This document shows positions 1 to 7,919 of a stretch of 16,670 nt of DNA, piece after piece. Origin of the DNA: Solibacillus silvestris_B (lineage in GTDB: Bacteria; Bacillota; Bacilli; Bacillales_A; Planococcaceae); NCBI RefSeq assembly GCF_051967575.1, contig NZ_JBQCJW010000047.1:1-16670 (forward strand), in the 5' to 3' direction. The position numbers and the translations under genes are program-made. The notes beneath the pieces are model-generated. The model was not told the DNA's origin. It saw only the letters and a list, made by a program, of their open reading frames with translations, and did no database searches. Position 1 is the first letter of the stretch, and every line of letters begins with the position of its first letter.

Positions 1-3000
1 AAACGAATGGAAAGGGCCTTATTTTTGTTTGAAAAACTAATTCATCGTAAAAAATGTAAGTTTTTCAGTGCCCTCGTTATTATGGACTGTGTTTTTGATC
101 GCAGAAACGGTCTTGTTGCCAAAAGCTTCCGGACACGCGGGAAAGGCACACCTGTTGTTACAAATCGCCGCGCTGTAATGAATATTCATTTCGTCGCATC
201 GCGCATTAGCGGGCATACATACCAGGAACCTTTTTTACAGGCACTTGCCGATTTGCCGATTGCCCAGGAGCGCTTTGATTACGTTAATAAGCGAATAAGC
301 AGCTGGGAAGGCTATTTAAAAGTTTTGAATAAAAATGCGGACATTGAAGATATTAATGCGCGTTTTTCCAGTGTTGCTTTTGATGCTGATTTTTCGCATA
401 TGACGATGCGTATTTCGAACATGGACAAAAAGCAGTGGAAACAGCTGGAAGGCTTAAGTGCGCGCTTACGTGGCTATATCCAGGAAATCGGGGATGTCGT
501 AAAAGCCCGTCGCAGCGAAAACAGTGTTGATATTGCGTTAAAGCCATATTACAGCAATTTAGCAAGAAGAAATGAGCTGCAATTTCAGTCGGAGGATGTA
601 GAATTTTCAAATGCGGCAACAAAATCTCAGCTAAAGCGCCTATTAAAAGGCTTCGAGCGTTTAAAAGAGGGATTAGCGGCAAATGCCAATTTAGAAACGA
701 TTCTTTTTGAAGACAAGCCAGCAATTGCTGAGCGCAAACAATCTATACCGATCGATTTTCACAATCGTTTAAACTATTACCAGCAGCAGGCAGTGGAGGG
801 GGCAATGAGTGCAGAAGATTTATATGTTATTCAAGGTCCCCCAGGTACCGGCAAAACAACGGTCATTTCGGAAATTTGCTATCAAAACGCAAAAGCAGGC
901 TTAAAAACATTAGTTGCTTCCCAATCGAACTTGGCAGTGGACAATGCGCTGAGCCGCCTGTTATCGAATAAAGATATCCGTATTTTGCGCTATGGCCGAA
1001 CGGAAAGCATTGAAGAAGAAGGGAAAAAGTTCATCGAAGAAAATGTCGCAACATACTGGCAAGAGCAAACTTTTGAAGCGATCGGCCATGAAATTTCACT
1101 GCATGCAAAAAAAGAACAACTTTTAAATACAGAAATTGAACATGCACAAACCGAAATTAAAGCACTTGAACAGCAGCGAATTGAACTAGAAAAACAAATC
1201 GAGCAAAAAGAAGCAGCAAAAGCGGAATTGCATGTTTTGGCAGAAAAGATTCATTCACTGAAAAAAGAGCTAACCGAATGCAAAAAAGAGCTTGAAGATA
1301 ATGAACGAAAACTCGAAAAACTGCAAGCGACCGAAAACACCGTTGCGGAAACGGCTGCCAGCTTTGAAAGGCAATTAATGGACGGCTCCACTGTCGAGCA
1401 ACTGACAGAACGCCAGCAACAGTTGAAGGAAGCGACGGCAAACTTTGAACTTCAAATTTCGCAAAGCAGCCATAAAGCCCAGCTGGAACGTTTGCAGCAG
1501 CGTTTTGAAGCAATCCAGTCAAAAATCGGGCGTGCTAATGAAATGTCGCAGTATGAGCAGTTGATCGATAAAATCGCATCATTGAAAAAAGTATACGAAA
1601 TTGAAGCATTCATGAACGAATATAATATTCGACGCAATTATGCAATGGATCGTTTACTCACTGCATTGGAACGTATTCAGCCTCAGATGGAGCAATTTAA
1701 ACCGATCAAAGATGTGAAGGAGCGTTTGGAAAAAGCATTGGCATACAGCGAAACAGCGCTTGGCATTCATGTAACGCCGGACGAGCTTCAGATGAATCAT
1801 CATTATTCGCTTGAAGAGGTGCAGGAGTTTTTAACGAAGCTAAGCCATGCATTCCGGGAAAAAAAAATAAACATGCAAAATGGAACACGCTCGATTCTAG
1901 GCATTCATTTGCGAATGCAATATATTGAGCAATTGAACAACAAATATTTGGATGCCATTCGTGAAACGGTACTTATTTTCGAAAAGCTAAAAGAGGAAAT
2001 CATTCTTCAATTTAAGGAACAAAATGATGTGAAAGCACAGTTGCTGCAAAAATTACAGGATGAGGCGGCAACAATTGAAATCCAAATGAACTCTGTAAAA
2101 GGCAATATGGACATGTCGATTACGGTTGCACATACAACTGATGAGCTTGAGGAACTGCTTGCAGCGAATGAACTTGAGCAAATGAAAATCGAAACAGAGC
2201 GCCAAAATCGCGGAAAGCTGGAACAGCAGCATCGCCAAAAAGCAGATGAGCTCGCAGTTTTAAACGAACAAATCGCCATAGGCAAGACTACTGTAGAACA
2301 AATGACAGCACGTTTCAAAGAAATTAATAATGAAGGTGTACAGCTCGAAAAGCATCGCTCGGAGCTTGAACAATTGACAAAGCTGAATCCTGAGCAGGCA
2401 ATTGTTCAAGTAAACGGACAAATCGAGCGCTTCACAGCAAATATTGCGACATTGCAGGTGAAAATCGATTTACTGCCGGTGACAGCCGAACTTCAAAATG
2501 AATGGCATAGTTTATTGGAAAATGCAAATGAGCATGATTTGGATGAAATACGCAAACTGTATGTGAAGCATGCGAATGTTATTGGAACGACTTGTGTCGC
2601 ATCGGCAAATAAAGAATTCATGGACAATTATCCAACGTTTGATGTTGTGATTATTGATGAAGTATCAAAGGCGACACCACCCGAGCTACTGCTGCCGATG
2701 CTGAAGGGAGCGAAAATCATTTTAGTTGGGGACCATCACCAGCTGCCACCGCTTGTAGGTGATGCCACATTTGAAGAAACATTGGAGCAAGTCGTAAAAG
2801 AAAGCACAACGTTTGAAGAAAAAAGGGAACTTGAAAAATTGCTTGAGGAATCGCTATTTGAGCGTCTATACAATAACTTGCCGACGCAAAATAAAACAAT
2901 GCTTGCATTACAATACCGTATGCATAAAAATATTATGTCAACAATCACACCGTTTTACGAAAATGAATCCGAAAGCCTGCAATGCGGTTTGGAAGATTCA

Positions 3001-3588
3001 GATGCGTTAAGGGATCATTATTTGCAAACTTCGAAAATTACGCGGGACAATCATTTGCTATGGCTTGATATTCCGAATGAAAAACCGTATTTCGAAGAGC
3101 GGATGAAGGAAGGCTCAAGCTTGTTCAACTTAACAGAGCTTGAACAAATCAAACAGCAGCTGCTTGAAATAAATGAAGCGACTGAAAAAGCGAAAGCGGC
3201 AGGGCTGATCCCGCAAGATGCGCAAAAATCAGTCGGCGTTATTTCGTTCTATGCGGAGCAAGTGAAGCGCATAAACCGACTCATTGAGCAGGACATTAAC
3301 GTACCGCATTTACACATCCGCACAGGCTCGGTCGATAAGTTCCAAGGGATGGAAATGGACGTCATCATTGTCAGCATGGTGCGCAATCATGATAATGAGC
3401 GCGGGGAAATCGGGTTCGCGAAGGATTACCGTCGACTTAATGTTGCATTATCACGCGCACGGGAGCTCCTTATTATGATCGGAAGCACGGATATGTTCAC
3501 AAAACGTCCGAAGCAAGCGAAAACACGTGACATGTATACACATGTATTAAATACAGTTAAAGACCAAGACGGCTATTTTGCAATGTAG
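1..3588 (+). CDS. UPF1-like superfamily 1 helicase with giant coiled-coil insertion (5' end probably outside the window)
   Basis: Predicted ATP-dependent DNA/RNA helicase of the DNA2/NAM7/UPF1 type (COG1112-like). Numbering from the ATG at base 7: Walker A GPPGTGKTT at 277-285, Walker B IIDEVSKA with D884/E885, motif III GDHHQLPP at 908-915, motif IV QYRMH at 969-973, motif V DKFQGME at 1110-1116 and motif VI RRLNVALSRAR at 1142-1152. All core motifs are intact, so it should be active. Between motif I and motif II lie about 590 residues, mostly Glu/Gln/Lys-rich coiled coil (about 359-515 and 651-825), like an SMC-type arm inserted into RecA domain 1. Residues 1-270 are an N-terminal domain I cannot name. 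The frame is open to base 1 and the ATG at 7 has no visible ribosome binding site, so the gene probably begins upstream. It is followed 15 bp later by a small partner gene, which suggests an operon. Substrate and role are unknown; repair and defence are both possible. Confidence 0.88.
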   Translation, partial: KRMERALFLFEKLIHRKKCKFFSALVIMDCVFDRRNGLVAKSFRTRGKGTPVVTNRRAVMNIHFVASRISGHTYQEPFLQALADLPIAQERFDYVNKRISSWEGYLKVLNKNADIEDINARFSSVAFDADFSHMTMRISNMDKKQWKQLEGLSARLRGYIQEIGDVVKARRSENSVDIALKPYYSNLARRNELQFQSEDVEFSNAATKSQLKRLLKGFERLKEGLAANANLETILFEDKPAIAERKQSIPIDFHNRLNYYQQQAVEGAMSAEDLYVIQGPPGTGKTTVISEICYQNAKAGLKTLVASQSNLAVDNALSRLLSNKDIRILRYGRTESIEEEGKKFIEENVATYWQEQTFEAIGHEISLHAKKEQLLNTEIEHAQTEIKALEQQRIELEKQIEQKEAAKAELHVLAEKIHSLKKELTECKKELEDNERKLEKLQATENTVAETAASFERQLMDGSTVEQLTERQQQLKEATANFELQISQSSHKAQLERLQQRFEAIQSKIGRANEMSQYEQLIDKIASLKKVYEIEAFMNEYNIRRNYAMDRLLTALERIQPQMEQFKPIKDVKERLEKALAYSETALGIHVTPDELQMNHHYSLEEVQEFLTKLSHAFREKKINMQNGTRSILGIHLRMQYIEQLNNKYLDAIRETVLIFEKLKEEIILQFKEQNDVKAQLLQKLQDEAATIEIQMNSVKGNMDMSITVAHTTDELEELLAANELEQMKIETERQNRGKLEQQHRQKADELAVLNEQIAIGKTTVEQMTARFKEINNEGVQLEKHRSELEQLTKLNPEQAIVQVNGQIERFTANIATLQVKIDLLPVTAELQNEWHSLLENANEHDLDEIRKLYVKHANVIGTTCVASANKEFMDNYPTFDVVIIDEVSKATPPELLLPMLKGAKIILVGDHHQLPPLVGDATFEETLEQVVKESTTFEEKRELEKLLEESLFERLYNNLPTQNKTMLALQYRMHKNIMSTITPFYENESESLQCGLEDSDALRDHYLQTSKITRDNHLLWLDIPNEKPYFEERMKEGSSLFNLTELEQIKQQLLEINEATEKAKAAGLIPQDAQKSVGVISFYAEQVKRINRLIEQDINVPHLHIRTGSVDKFQGMEMDVIIVSMVRNHDNERGEIGFAKDYRRLNVALSRARELLIMIGSTDMFTKRPKQAKTRDMYTHVLNTVKDQDGYFAM

Positions 3589-3603
3589 GAAAAGGGGGAT
3601 GTA

Positions 3604-4356
3604 ATGGATTTACAAAACATAGCAGAGCAATTGCAAAAAGAAATCATTCAAAATCCGAATATCGAAATTCAAAAACAAATGCAGTACGCGATTCCGATCC
3701 ATACGCTTGAAGTGCGCTATCACCCCGTCATGCGGAATGCGATGGACATTTTAATGAAGATGATGCTCATATCCTTTCAAAAGGCGCAATTGAAAAATGT
3801 CGAGCTTTTAGCGGAAATTTTATTGGTCGAGCCGTTATTTATTCAAGATTTGACGAATAAAATGTCAAGACTAGGCATGATTGCAAAAGAGGAAGCATAC
3901 GTACTTACTGCTAAAGGCATCACACAGCTTGAATCAGGCATTTTTGAGGAAGAGCTTGAGCAAACGAGCCATTTCGTGCAATACAGCCCCGTTCATGAGC
4001 AGCTTTTAGAAGGCAATCTTGAGGAATTTGCTGATTTGGAGGAATTTCCGGAACCTTTTCCGACGATTGAAACAGAAGAAATCGAAGCGGTTGAAGAAAC
4101 GATGCTCATTGAATTCATACAGCGGCAATTAACGGAGCAGCCAATAGCCGAAGATGAAACACCGCAATTTATAACGAGTATCGCATCAACTGAATCCATT
4201 CAAATTAATGATATACCAGTATTTTGCTTTTTGCTTTTTGATCAAAAGGAAAAACGCCATTTTACGCGTGTATACAATACATTAACAGGCGAATGGGATG
4301 AAAAGCTGGAAACGATTTTATTCAATTATGAAAAAGCGCAATTACAAGCAGACTAA
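3604..4356 (+). CDS. Uncharacterised 250-aa protein paired with the helicase; probable winged-helix region
   Basis: I do not recognise the family. The ATG is preceded by a strong AAGGGGGAT ribosome binding site and lies 15 bp after the helicase stop, so the two are almost certainly cotranscribed. Residues about 45-120 are helix-rich and end in a TAKGITQLE segment, which resembles the recognition helix and wing of a winged helix-turn-helix domain (inference). Residues 120-190 are very acidic and low in complexity (runs of Glu with Pro, Phe and Ile), probably a flexible linker. The C-terminal ~55 residues look like a compact beta-rich unit (FCFLLFDQKEKRHF). There is no signal peptide, membrane segment or enzyme motif. 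It could be an accessory or DNA-binding partner of the helicase, or an autoregulator. I see no terminator after it. Confidence 0.8.
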   Translation: MDLQNIAEQLQKEIIQNPNIEIQKQMQYAIPIHTLEVRYHPVMRNAMDILMKMMLISFQKAQLKNVELLAEILLVEPLFIQDLTNKMSRLGMIAKEEAYVLTAKGITQLESGIFEEELEQTSHFVQYSPVHEQLLEGNLEEFADLEEFPEPFPTIETEEIEAVEETMLIEFIQRQLTEQPIAEDETPQFITSIASTESIQINDIPVFCFLLFDQKEKRHFTRVYNTLTGEWDEKLETILFNYEKAQLQAD

Positions 4357-4375
4357 ATTTATATTTTTAGAATTA

Positions 4376-4404
4376 TTGCAAAAATCTTTTGTGCATGTTA
4401 CACT
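4376..4404 (+). promoter_or_regulatory. Extended -10 sigma-A promoter of the metA leader
   Basis: TTGCAA (4376-4381), a 17-nt spacer and TACACT (4399-4404), with a TG at 4396-4397 giving an extended -10. The expected start point near 4411 lies about 10 nt before the first base of the SAM-I aptamer, which is the usual arrangement for an S-box leader. Confidence 0.65.
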
Positions 4405-4420
4405 AATGACAATTTAATAG

Positions 4421-4526
4421 TCTTATCAAGAGAAGCGGAGGGACTTGGCCCGTTGATGCTTCAGCAACCTCTAGTATGACTAGAAAGGTGCTAATTCCAG
4501 CAAGGTATAATCCTTGGCAGATAAGA
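4421..4526 (+). promoter_or_regulatory. SAM-I (S-box) riboswitch aptamer
   Basis: This is a classic S-box. P1 is TCTTATC (4421-4427) paired with GATAAGA (4520-4526). It is followed by the conserved AGAG..GGAGGGACTTGGCCC block (about 4430-4452), the TGATGCTTCAGCAACC segment (about 4455-4470), the GGTGCTAATTCC block (4487-4498) and the P4 hairpin AAGG..CCTTGG. In this class SAM binding stabilises P1 and leaves the following terminator free to form, turning transcription off. The downstream gene is metA, which fits methionine/SAM feedback. Confidence 0.96.
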
Positions 4527-4534
4527 ACGGGTAT

Positions 4535-4578
4535 AAAAGCCTCTCATTTCTGTTTTGCTGGAATGAGGGGCTTTTTTT
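4535..4578 (+). terminator. Intrinsic terminator of the SAM-I expression platform
   Basis: The stem GCCTCTCATTTC (4539-4550) pairs with GGAATGAGGGGC (4560-4571) with two G-U wobbles and a 9-nt loop. Flanking A and T runs end in seven Ts (4572-4578). It lies 9 nt after the aptamer P1 strand, as expected for an OFF switch. Confidence 0.92.
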
Positions 4579-4798
4579 ATCTTTATTCAGCAGGTGTCTT
4601 AAACGCCCGCTGTTTCAGAGGAGAGCAGTGTAAGCGCATCATATCCCTGTCGTTACGACTGGGTGGCCAACATCGTATTGGCCCGAGCTTCCGTCAAATA
4701 TCACAGATTTTCCAATGAGCATACTTGGAAAATCCTATATACTATTGCATCGGGGCGTAATTGATTATTTTTAAAAGAATGAAGAGGGGGAACATGCA
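4579..4798 (+). other. Unexplained 220-nt leader between the SAM terminator and metA
   Basis: No convincing ORF. S-box genes often start soon after the terminator, so this stretch is long. It holds two perfect inverted repeats: GGCCAA (4665-4670) with TTGGCC (4678-4683) around a 7-nt loop, and GATTTTCCAA (4706-4715) with TTGGAAAATC (4725-4734) around a 9-nt loop. Neither is followed by a T run, so they are not obvious terminators. A TATACT at 4738-4743 could be a -10 element but has no good -35. The end (about 4782-4790) carries the GAAGAGGGGG ribosome binding site of metA. I cannot assign a known RNA family. Confidence 0.5.
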
Positions 4799-5740
4799 AT
4801 GCCAATTAATATTCCGAAACATTTGCCAGCTGGCGAGCTGCTAAGAAAAGAGAAGATTTTCGTAATGGAGGAAGACCGTGCGAAGACACAGCAAATCCGA
4901 CCATTAAATATTTTAGTGTTCAATTTAATGCCGGAAAAGGAGAAAACCGAGCTTCAATTATTGCGCTTGCTCGGGAATACACCATTGCAAGTAGATGTCA
5001 CTTTTTTAAATACGGCTACATACGAATCGAAAAACGTCTCAAAATCCCATTTGAATACATTTTATAAAACTTTTGATGAAATAAAGCATCGCCGTTATGA
5101 TGGATTGATTATTACGGGCGCACCAGTAGAGAAAATGGAATTTGAAGATGTCGGCTATTGGAAGGAAATTACCTCTGTAATGGACTGGGCCGATAAAAAT
5201 GTGACATCCATTATGTATATATGCTGGGGCGCACAGGCTGCACTATACCATCATTTCGGTATCGGAAAGTTCGAGCTGCCTAAAAAATGCTCAGGTGTTT
5301 ATTCGCACGTCATTACGGATTTAACAGTTGATTTAGTGCGGGGATTCAGTGATGAGTATGTTGCTCCACATTCGCGCCATACATCGGTTTCCATTGATGA
5401 AGTCCGTGCACATCCTGATTTGCGCCTGCTCAGCTATTCAGATGATGCGGGGGTATTTATCGTCCAGTCGAAGAACAATAAGCATATTATGATTACAGGT
5501 CATTTGGAGTACGATGCAACAACACTTTCGGATGAGTATTTCCGCGATATCGAAAAAGATCCTGATAATACGGAAATTCCCATTAATTATTTTCCAAATA
5601 ACGACCCGCAACAAGCACCGAAGAATATTTGGCGCGCCCATTCCCATTTGCTGTTTTACAATTGGCTAAATTACTATGTATACCAAGAAACACCATATGA
5701 ATGGTATTTTGTTGATGAAAATATCGAATATCATATTTAG
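4799..5740 (+). CDS. metA: Homoserine O-acyltransferase MetA, predicted acetyl-CoA type
   Basis: Cytosolic enzyme for the first committed step of methionine synthesis, acylation of L-homoserine. At 313 aa it has the usual length of the MetA/HTS family. The key residues fall at the canonical numbers: nucleophile Cys142 in YICWGAQ, catalytic His235 and Glu237 in ITGHLEYD, and Lys47 in LMPEKEK. Residue 111 is Glu (in GAPVEKMEFED). In this family Glu111 is associated with acetyl-CoA and Gly111 with succinyl-CoA, so O-acetylhomoserine is the predicted product. The ATG is preceded by GAAGAGGGGG; a nearby ATG at 4794 is out of frame. The gene lies under the SAM-I riboswitch upstream. A small membrane protein gene follows 57 bp later with no clear terminator between, so readthrough is possible. 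Confidence 0.96.
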   Translation: MPINIPKHLPAGELLRKEKIFVMEEDRAKTQQIRPLNILVFNLMPEKEKTELQLLRLLGNTPLQVDVTFLNTATYESKNVSKSHLNTFYKTFDEIKHRRYDGLIITGAPVEKMEFEDVGYWKEITSVMDWADKNVTSIMYICWGAQAALYHHFGIGKFELPKKCSGVYSHVITDLTVDLVRGFSDEYVAPHSRHTSVSIDEVRAHPDLRLLSYSDDAGVFIVQSKNNKHIMITGHLEYDATTLSDEYFRDIEKDPDNTEIPINYFPNNDPQQAPKNIWRAHSHLLFYNWLNYYVYQETPYEWYFVDENIEYHI

Positions 5741-5797
5741 GATAATTGTGTAGGGTCCTTTTCACTAAAAATGACAATTTTTTAGGGGGTGCTTATT

Positions 5798-6100
5798 TTG
5801 GAATCGAATAAACTATACACTTGGAAGAGCTATGTCTTCTTAGCAACAAGTGTTTTAAGTGGAGTGTTTATGCTTTTATTAGACCTGATTAGTACCGCAA
5901 CAGATGAAAAGTTAACAGGGACTTGGATTTTTTTAATAATATTGTGCTTGTTCGTTTCTGTGGCAACAGGTATTATGGCTTTTTCCTCAAAATTGGAAGG
6001 GAAAATCATACCTATAATAGCAAGTGTTTTAACTATAATTAACGTGAGCATAGTGGTCTTTTTCCTATGGTTCGGTGCAAATTTTGCAACTGGTTTATAA
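5798..6100 (+). CDS. Small membrane protein of unknown function (3 predicted TM helices)
   Basis: I do not recognise this 100-aa protein. I chose the TTG at 5798 because AGGGGG (5784-5789) lies 8 nt before it; the earlier GTG at 5789 overlaps that ribosome binding site and is unlikely. After a short polar N-terminus (ESNKLYTWKS) there are three hydrophobic stretches at residues about 12-32, 41-65 and 71-97, separated by short charged loops (TATDEK and SSKLEGK). No cysteine motif, signal peptidase site or enzymatic residue stands out. It may share the metA transcript, since no terminator separates them, but nothing in it points to methionine metabolism. A bidirectional terminator follows. Confidence 0.7.
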   Translation: MESNKLYTWKSYVFLATSVLSGVFMLLLDLISTATDEKLTGTWIFLIILCLFVSVATGIMAFSSKLEGKIIPIIASVLTIINVSIVVFFLWFGANFATGL

Positions 6101-6144
6101 TACAGCAAACAGGCGCGTTTGCAGAATAAAGGATAGGACAAGAA

Positions 6145-6178
6145 AAATGCACAGGCATAATAACCTGGGCATTTTTTT
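6145..6178. terminator. Bidirectional intrinsic terminator
   Basis: AAATGC-A-CAGG (6145-6155) pairs with CCTG-G-GCATTT (6164-6174) across an 8-nt loop with one internal A/G mismatch. T runs occur on both strands (Ts at 6172-6178 on +, As at 6144-6147 giving Ts on -). It sits between the convergent small membrane gene (+) and the ABC ATPase (-) and can serve both. Confidence 0.8.
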
Positions 6179-6293
6179 GCTTTTTTCTACTGTTAATTTG
6201 GATGCTAATCATACGCTAATTCAGTTGCTAATTGAGGTGCGTTTTTGCATTTTCTCCCCATCAACCGAACCCGTTATTTTTTCCTGCCACTCT

Positions 6294-7064
6294 TTACTTT
6301 ACCGCAACCCATGCGCGTCCGCGTTCCATTTGCAAGCTGACGGCACGTCCGAAAAATTCGCTTAACAGCTGCTCATTTAAAATAATGTCCCGTGTATTAG
6401 CAGCGATGTCTTTTCCATCCTTCATTAATAGTACATGGTTAAAACATGGCAAAATTTCCTCTACATGATGCGTAACATAAATCAGCGTAGGGCAATTTTC
6501 GCCGCTTGCGATTTTCCCGATTGTTTGCAATAAATTTTCACGTTCAATCAAGTCAAGCCCACCACATGGTTCATCCAATATTAAAATCTCTGGCTCAGCC
6601 ATTAACGCACGGGCAATCTGCACGCGTTGACGCTCGCCTTGGGACAAATGCTCAAATGATTTGTTTGCTAGATGGTCGCAGTTAAAATGCTTCATGATAG
6701 ACACCGCTTTTTCGATGTCTTCGTCTGACACTTCTTCAAACAGCCGAAGTGCTCCAAATTGGCCGCTTAACACAATTTCAATCGCGTTATCCTGCCAATT
6801 AAAATTATCGATCATCGCATTGCTTACCCAGCCGATACGGGTGCGAAGCTTCGGGATATACGTTTGACCGTATGTTTCGTCTAATACTTGCACTTTTCCG
6901 CCATTTGGCCAAATATAGCCGTTAATGACTTTTAACAGCGTCGTTTTACCAGAACCGTTCAAGCCTAAAATCGCCCAGTGCTCTCCTTTTTGTACATGCC
7001 AGCTTAAATTGTTTAAAATGACCTTATCATTGCGATATAAATGGATATTTTCTATATGTATCAT
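6294..7064 (-). CDS. ABC transporter ATP-binding protein, YlmA-like, without adjacent permease
   Basis: A 256-aa single nucleotide-binding domain. The ATG at 7064 is chosen because GGAGGTG (7072-7078) lies 7 nt before it; the longer frame to 7163 runs through the promoter and preceding terminator. Motifs: Walker A GLNGSGKTT at 34-42, signature LSQGERQR at 140-147, Walker B ILILDEP at 160-166, D-loop GGLD at 168-171 and H-loop His199. It should therefore bind and hydrolyse ATP. The Q-loop region reads RIGWVSN (76-82), without the usual Gln. It resembles B. subtilis YlmA (recognised from memory). No permease gene adjoins it; the nearest membrane protein is YczE-like and is not an ABC permease. 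The transported substrate, if any, is unknown, and a cytosolic role is possible. Confidence 0.88.
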   Translation of the reverse strand: MIHIENIHLYRNDKVILNNLSWHVQKGEHWAILGLNGSGKTTLLKVINGYIWPNGGKVQVLDETYGQTYIPKLRTRIGWVSNAMIDNFNWQDNAIEIVLSGQFGALRLFEEVSDEDIEKAVSIMKHFNCDHLANKSFEHLSQGERQRVQIARALMAEPEILILDEPCGGLDLIERENLLQTIGKIASGENCPTLIYVTHHVEEILPCFNHVLLMKDGKDIAANTRDIILNEQLLSEFFGRAVSLQMERGRAWVAVK

Positions 7065-7098
7065 AAAAAAACACCTCCATCTATTACTATGCGACTTT

Positions 7099-7126
7099 TT
7101 TATAGTTTTCGAAAGTATTTTTTGAA
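7099..7126 (-). promoter_or_regulatory. Possible promoter of the ABC ATPase gene
   Basis: On the - strand, TTCAAA (7126-7121), a 16-nt spacer and TATAAA (7104-7099) lie between the upstream gene's terminator and the ribosome binding site. The hexamer match is moderate in an AT-rich stretch, so this is tentative. Confidence 0.4.
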
Positions 7127-7146
7127 TTTTGTAATAATTATTTTTT

Positions 7147-7184
7147 AAAAAGGAGGAAAGCAAACTGATCCTCCTGCTTTCCTC
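7147..7184 (-). terminator. Terminator of the YczE-like gene
   Basis: On the - strand, GAGGAAAGC (7184-7176) and GCTTTCCTC (7161-7153) form a perfect 9-bp stem with a 14-nt loop, followed by CTTTTT. It ends the YczE-like transcript just past its stop codon and separates it from the ABC ATPase. Confidence 0.75.
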
Positions 7185-7189
7185 TAACT

Positions 7190-7822
7190 TTAAATTACAG
7201 CGCTTTCCACACCGGTTGCGCGGTAAAATAGTTTTTCATTTAATTTTAAAGCCCATTGGACAACCGGGCCTAACCCAAATGCCATAAATACAGTTCCTAT
7301 CCCAACCGGACCGCCTAATATAAAGCCTACAACTGCAACGCCTACTTCCATCGTAGTACGGGCACGGTTCACGCTCCAGCCAAGCCGATGCACTAGTAAA
7401 AGCATTAGAGTATCGCGTGGTCCGACCCCAAGATTAGCGACCATATACATGCCACAGCCGAAGCCTAATAAAATAATCCCCAGCCCGAATGCAATACATT
7501 GTTCAAGCAAGCTTTGTGCATCCGGTAAAACAAATAAAAAAATATCGATAAAAATACCAGTTAAAAACATGTCTAAATATGTCCCGGCTTTCGGCAATCT
7601 TTTCGTAAACAATGAATCGATCGCTAAAATGAGCAGCCCTAAAATAATCGACCAAGTCCCTACAGTTAACCCGAGATTTTTTTGAAGCCCGATATGGAGC
7701 ACGTCCCATGATCCGACACCGAGCATTTGTCCTTTAATCGTTAAGGCGATCCCTAATGACAAAACAATAATGCCTGCGAGAAAAAATAAGCAGCGCCAAT
7801 AAAATCCTTGTTTCACTTTCAA
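7190..7822 (-). CDS. YczE/YyaS/YitT-family integral membrane protein
   Basis: A 210-aa membrane protein with about five TM helices (residues roughly 10-30, 55-72, 80-100, 108-130 and 157-185). Features that recall the YczE/COG2364 family are an early GVGSWDVLHIGL segment (about 36-47) and NLGVGPRDTLMLLL (about 129-142) in the second half; the repeated G-V-G-x-W/R-D pattern suggests an internal duplication. The molecular function of the family is not established, although B. subtilis YczE is known to be needed for surfactin production. The start is TTG at 7822, preceded by GAGGG 7 nt upstream. Two TATAAT boxes (7854-7849 and 7869-7864) lie upstream but lack good -35 partners. Its own terminator follows, so it appears monocistronic. 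Confidence 0.85.
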   Translation of the reverse strand: MKVKQGFYWRCLFFLAGIIVLSLGIALTIKGQMLGVGSWDVLHIGLQKNLGLTVGTWSIILGLLILAIDSLFTKRLPKAGTYLDMFLTGIFIDIFLFVLPDAQSLLEQCIAFGLGIILLGFGCGMYMVANLGVGPRDTLMLLLVHRLGWSVNRARTTMEVGVAVVGFILGGPVGIGTVFMAFGLGPVVQWALKLNEKLFYRATGVESAVI

Positions 7823-7919
7823 TTGTAATCCCTCATCTTATCATCTATATTATATCCTTCCACATTATAACGATTCGGTAGATGAAAAACGGATTTACAA
7901 TATATTAGAAAAATTTAAA

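Noticed and set aside
1157..2318. Several - strand ORFs inside the helicase
   Set aside because: They mirror the Glu/Gln-rich coiled-coil codons (giving Phe/Cys/Leu/Ser-rich translations) and have no start signals.
4655..4695. T-box-like GGGTGG..CCGTC segment in the metA leader
   Set aside because: It lacks the conserved TGGNACCGCG bulge, a specifier loop and the AG box, and is not followed by a T-run terminator; the SAM-I riboswitch already explains control.
4476..4718. 80-codon + strand ORF
   Set aside because: It runs through the SAM-I aptamer and terminator, has no ribosome binding site, and its codons are dictated by RNA structure.
7065..7163. N-terminal 33-residue extension of the ABC ATPase
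   Set aside because: It overlaps the candidate promoter, the RBS and the preceding terminator; the ATG at 7064 has a proper GGAGGTG.
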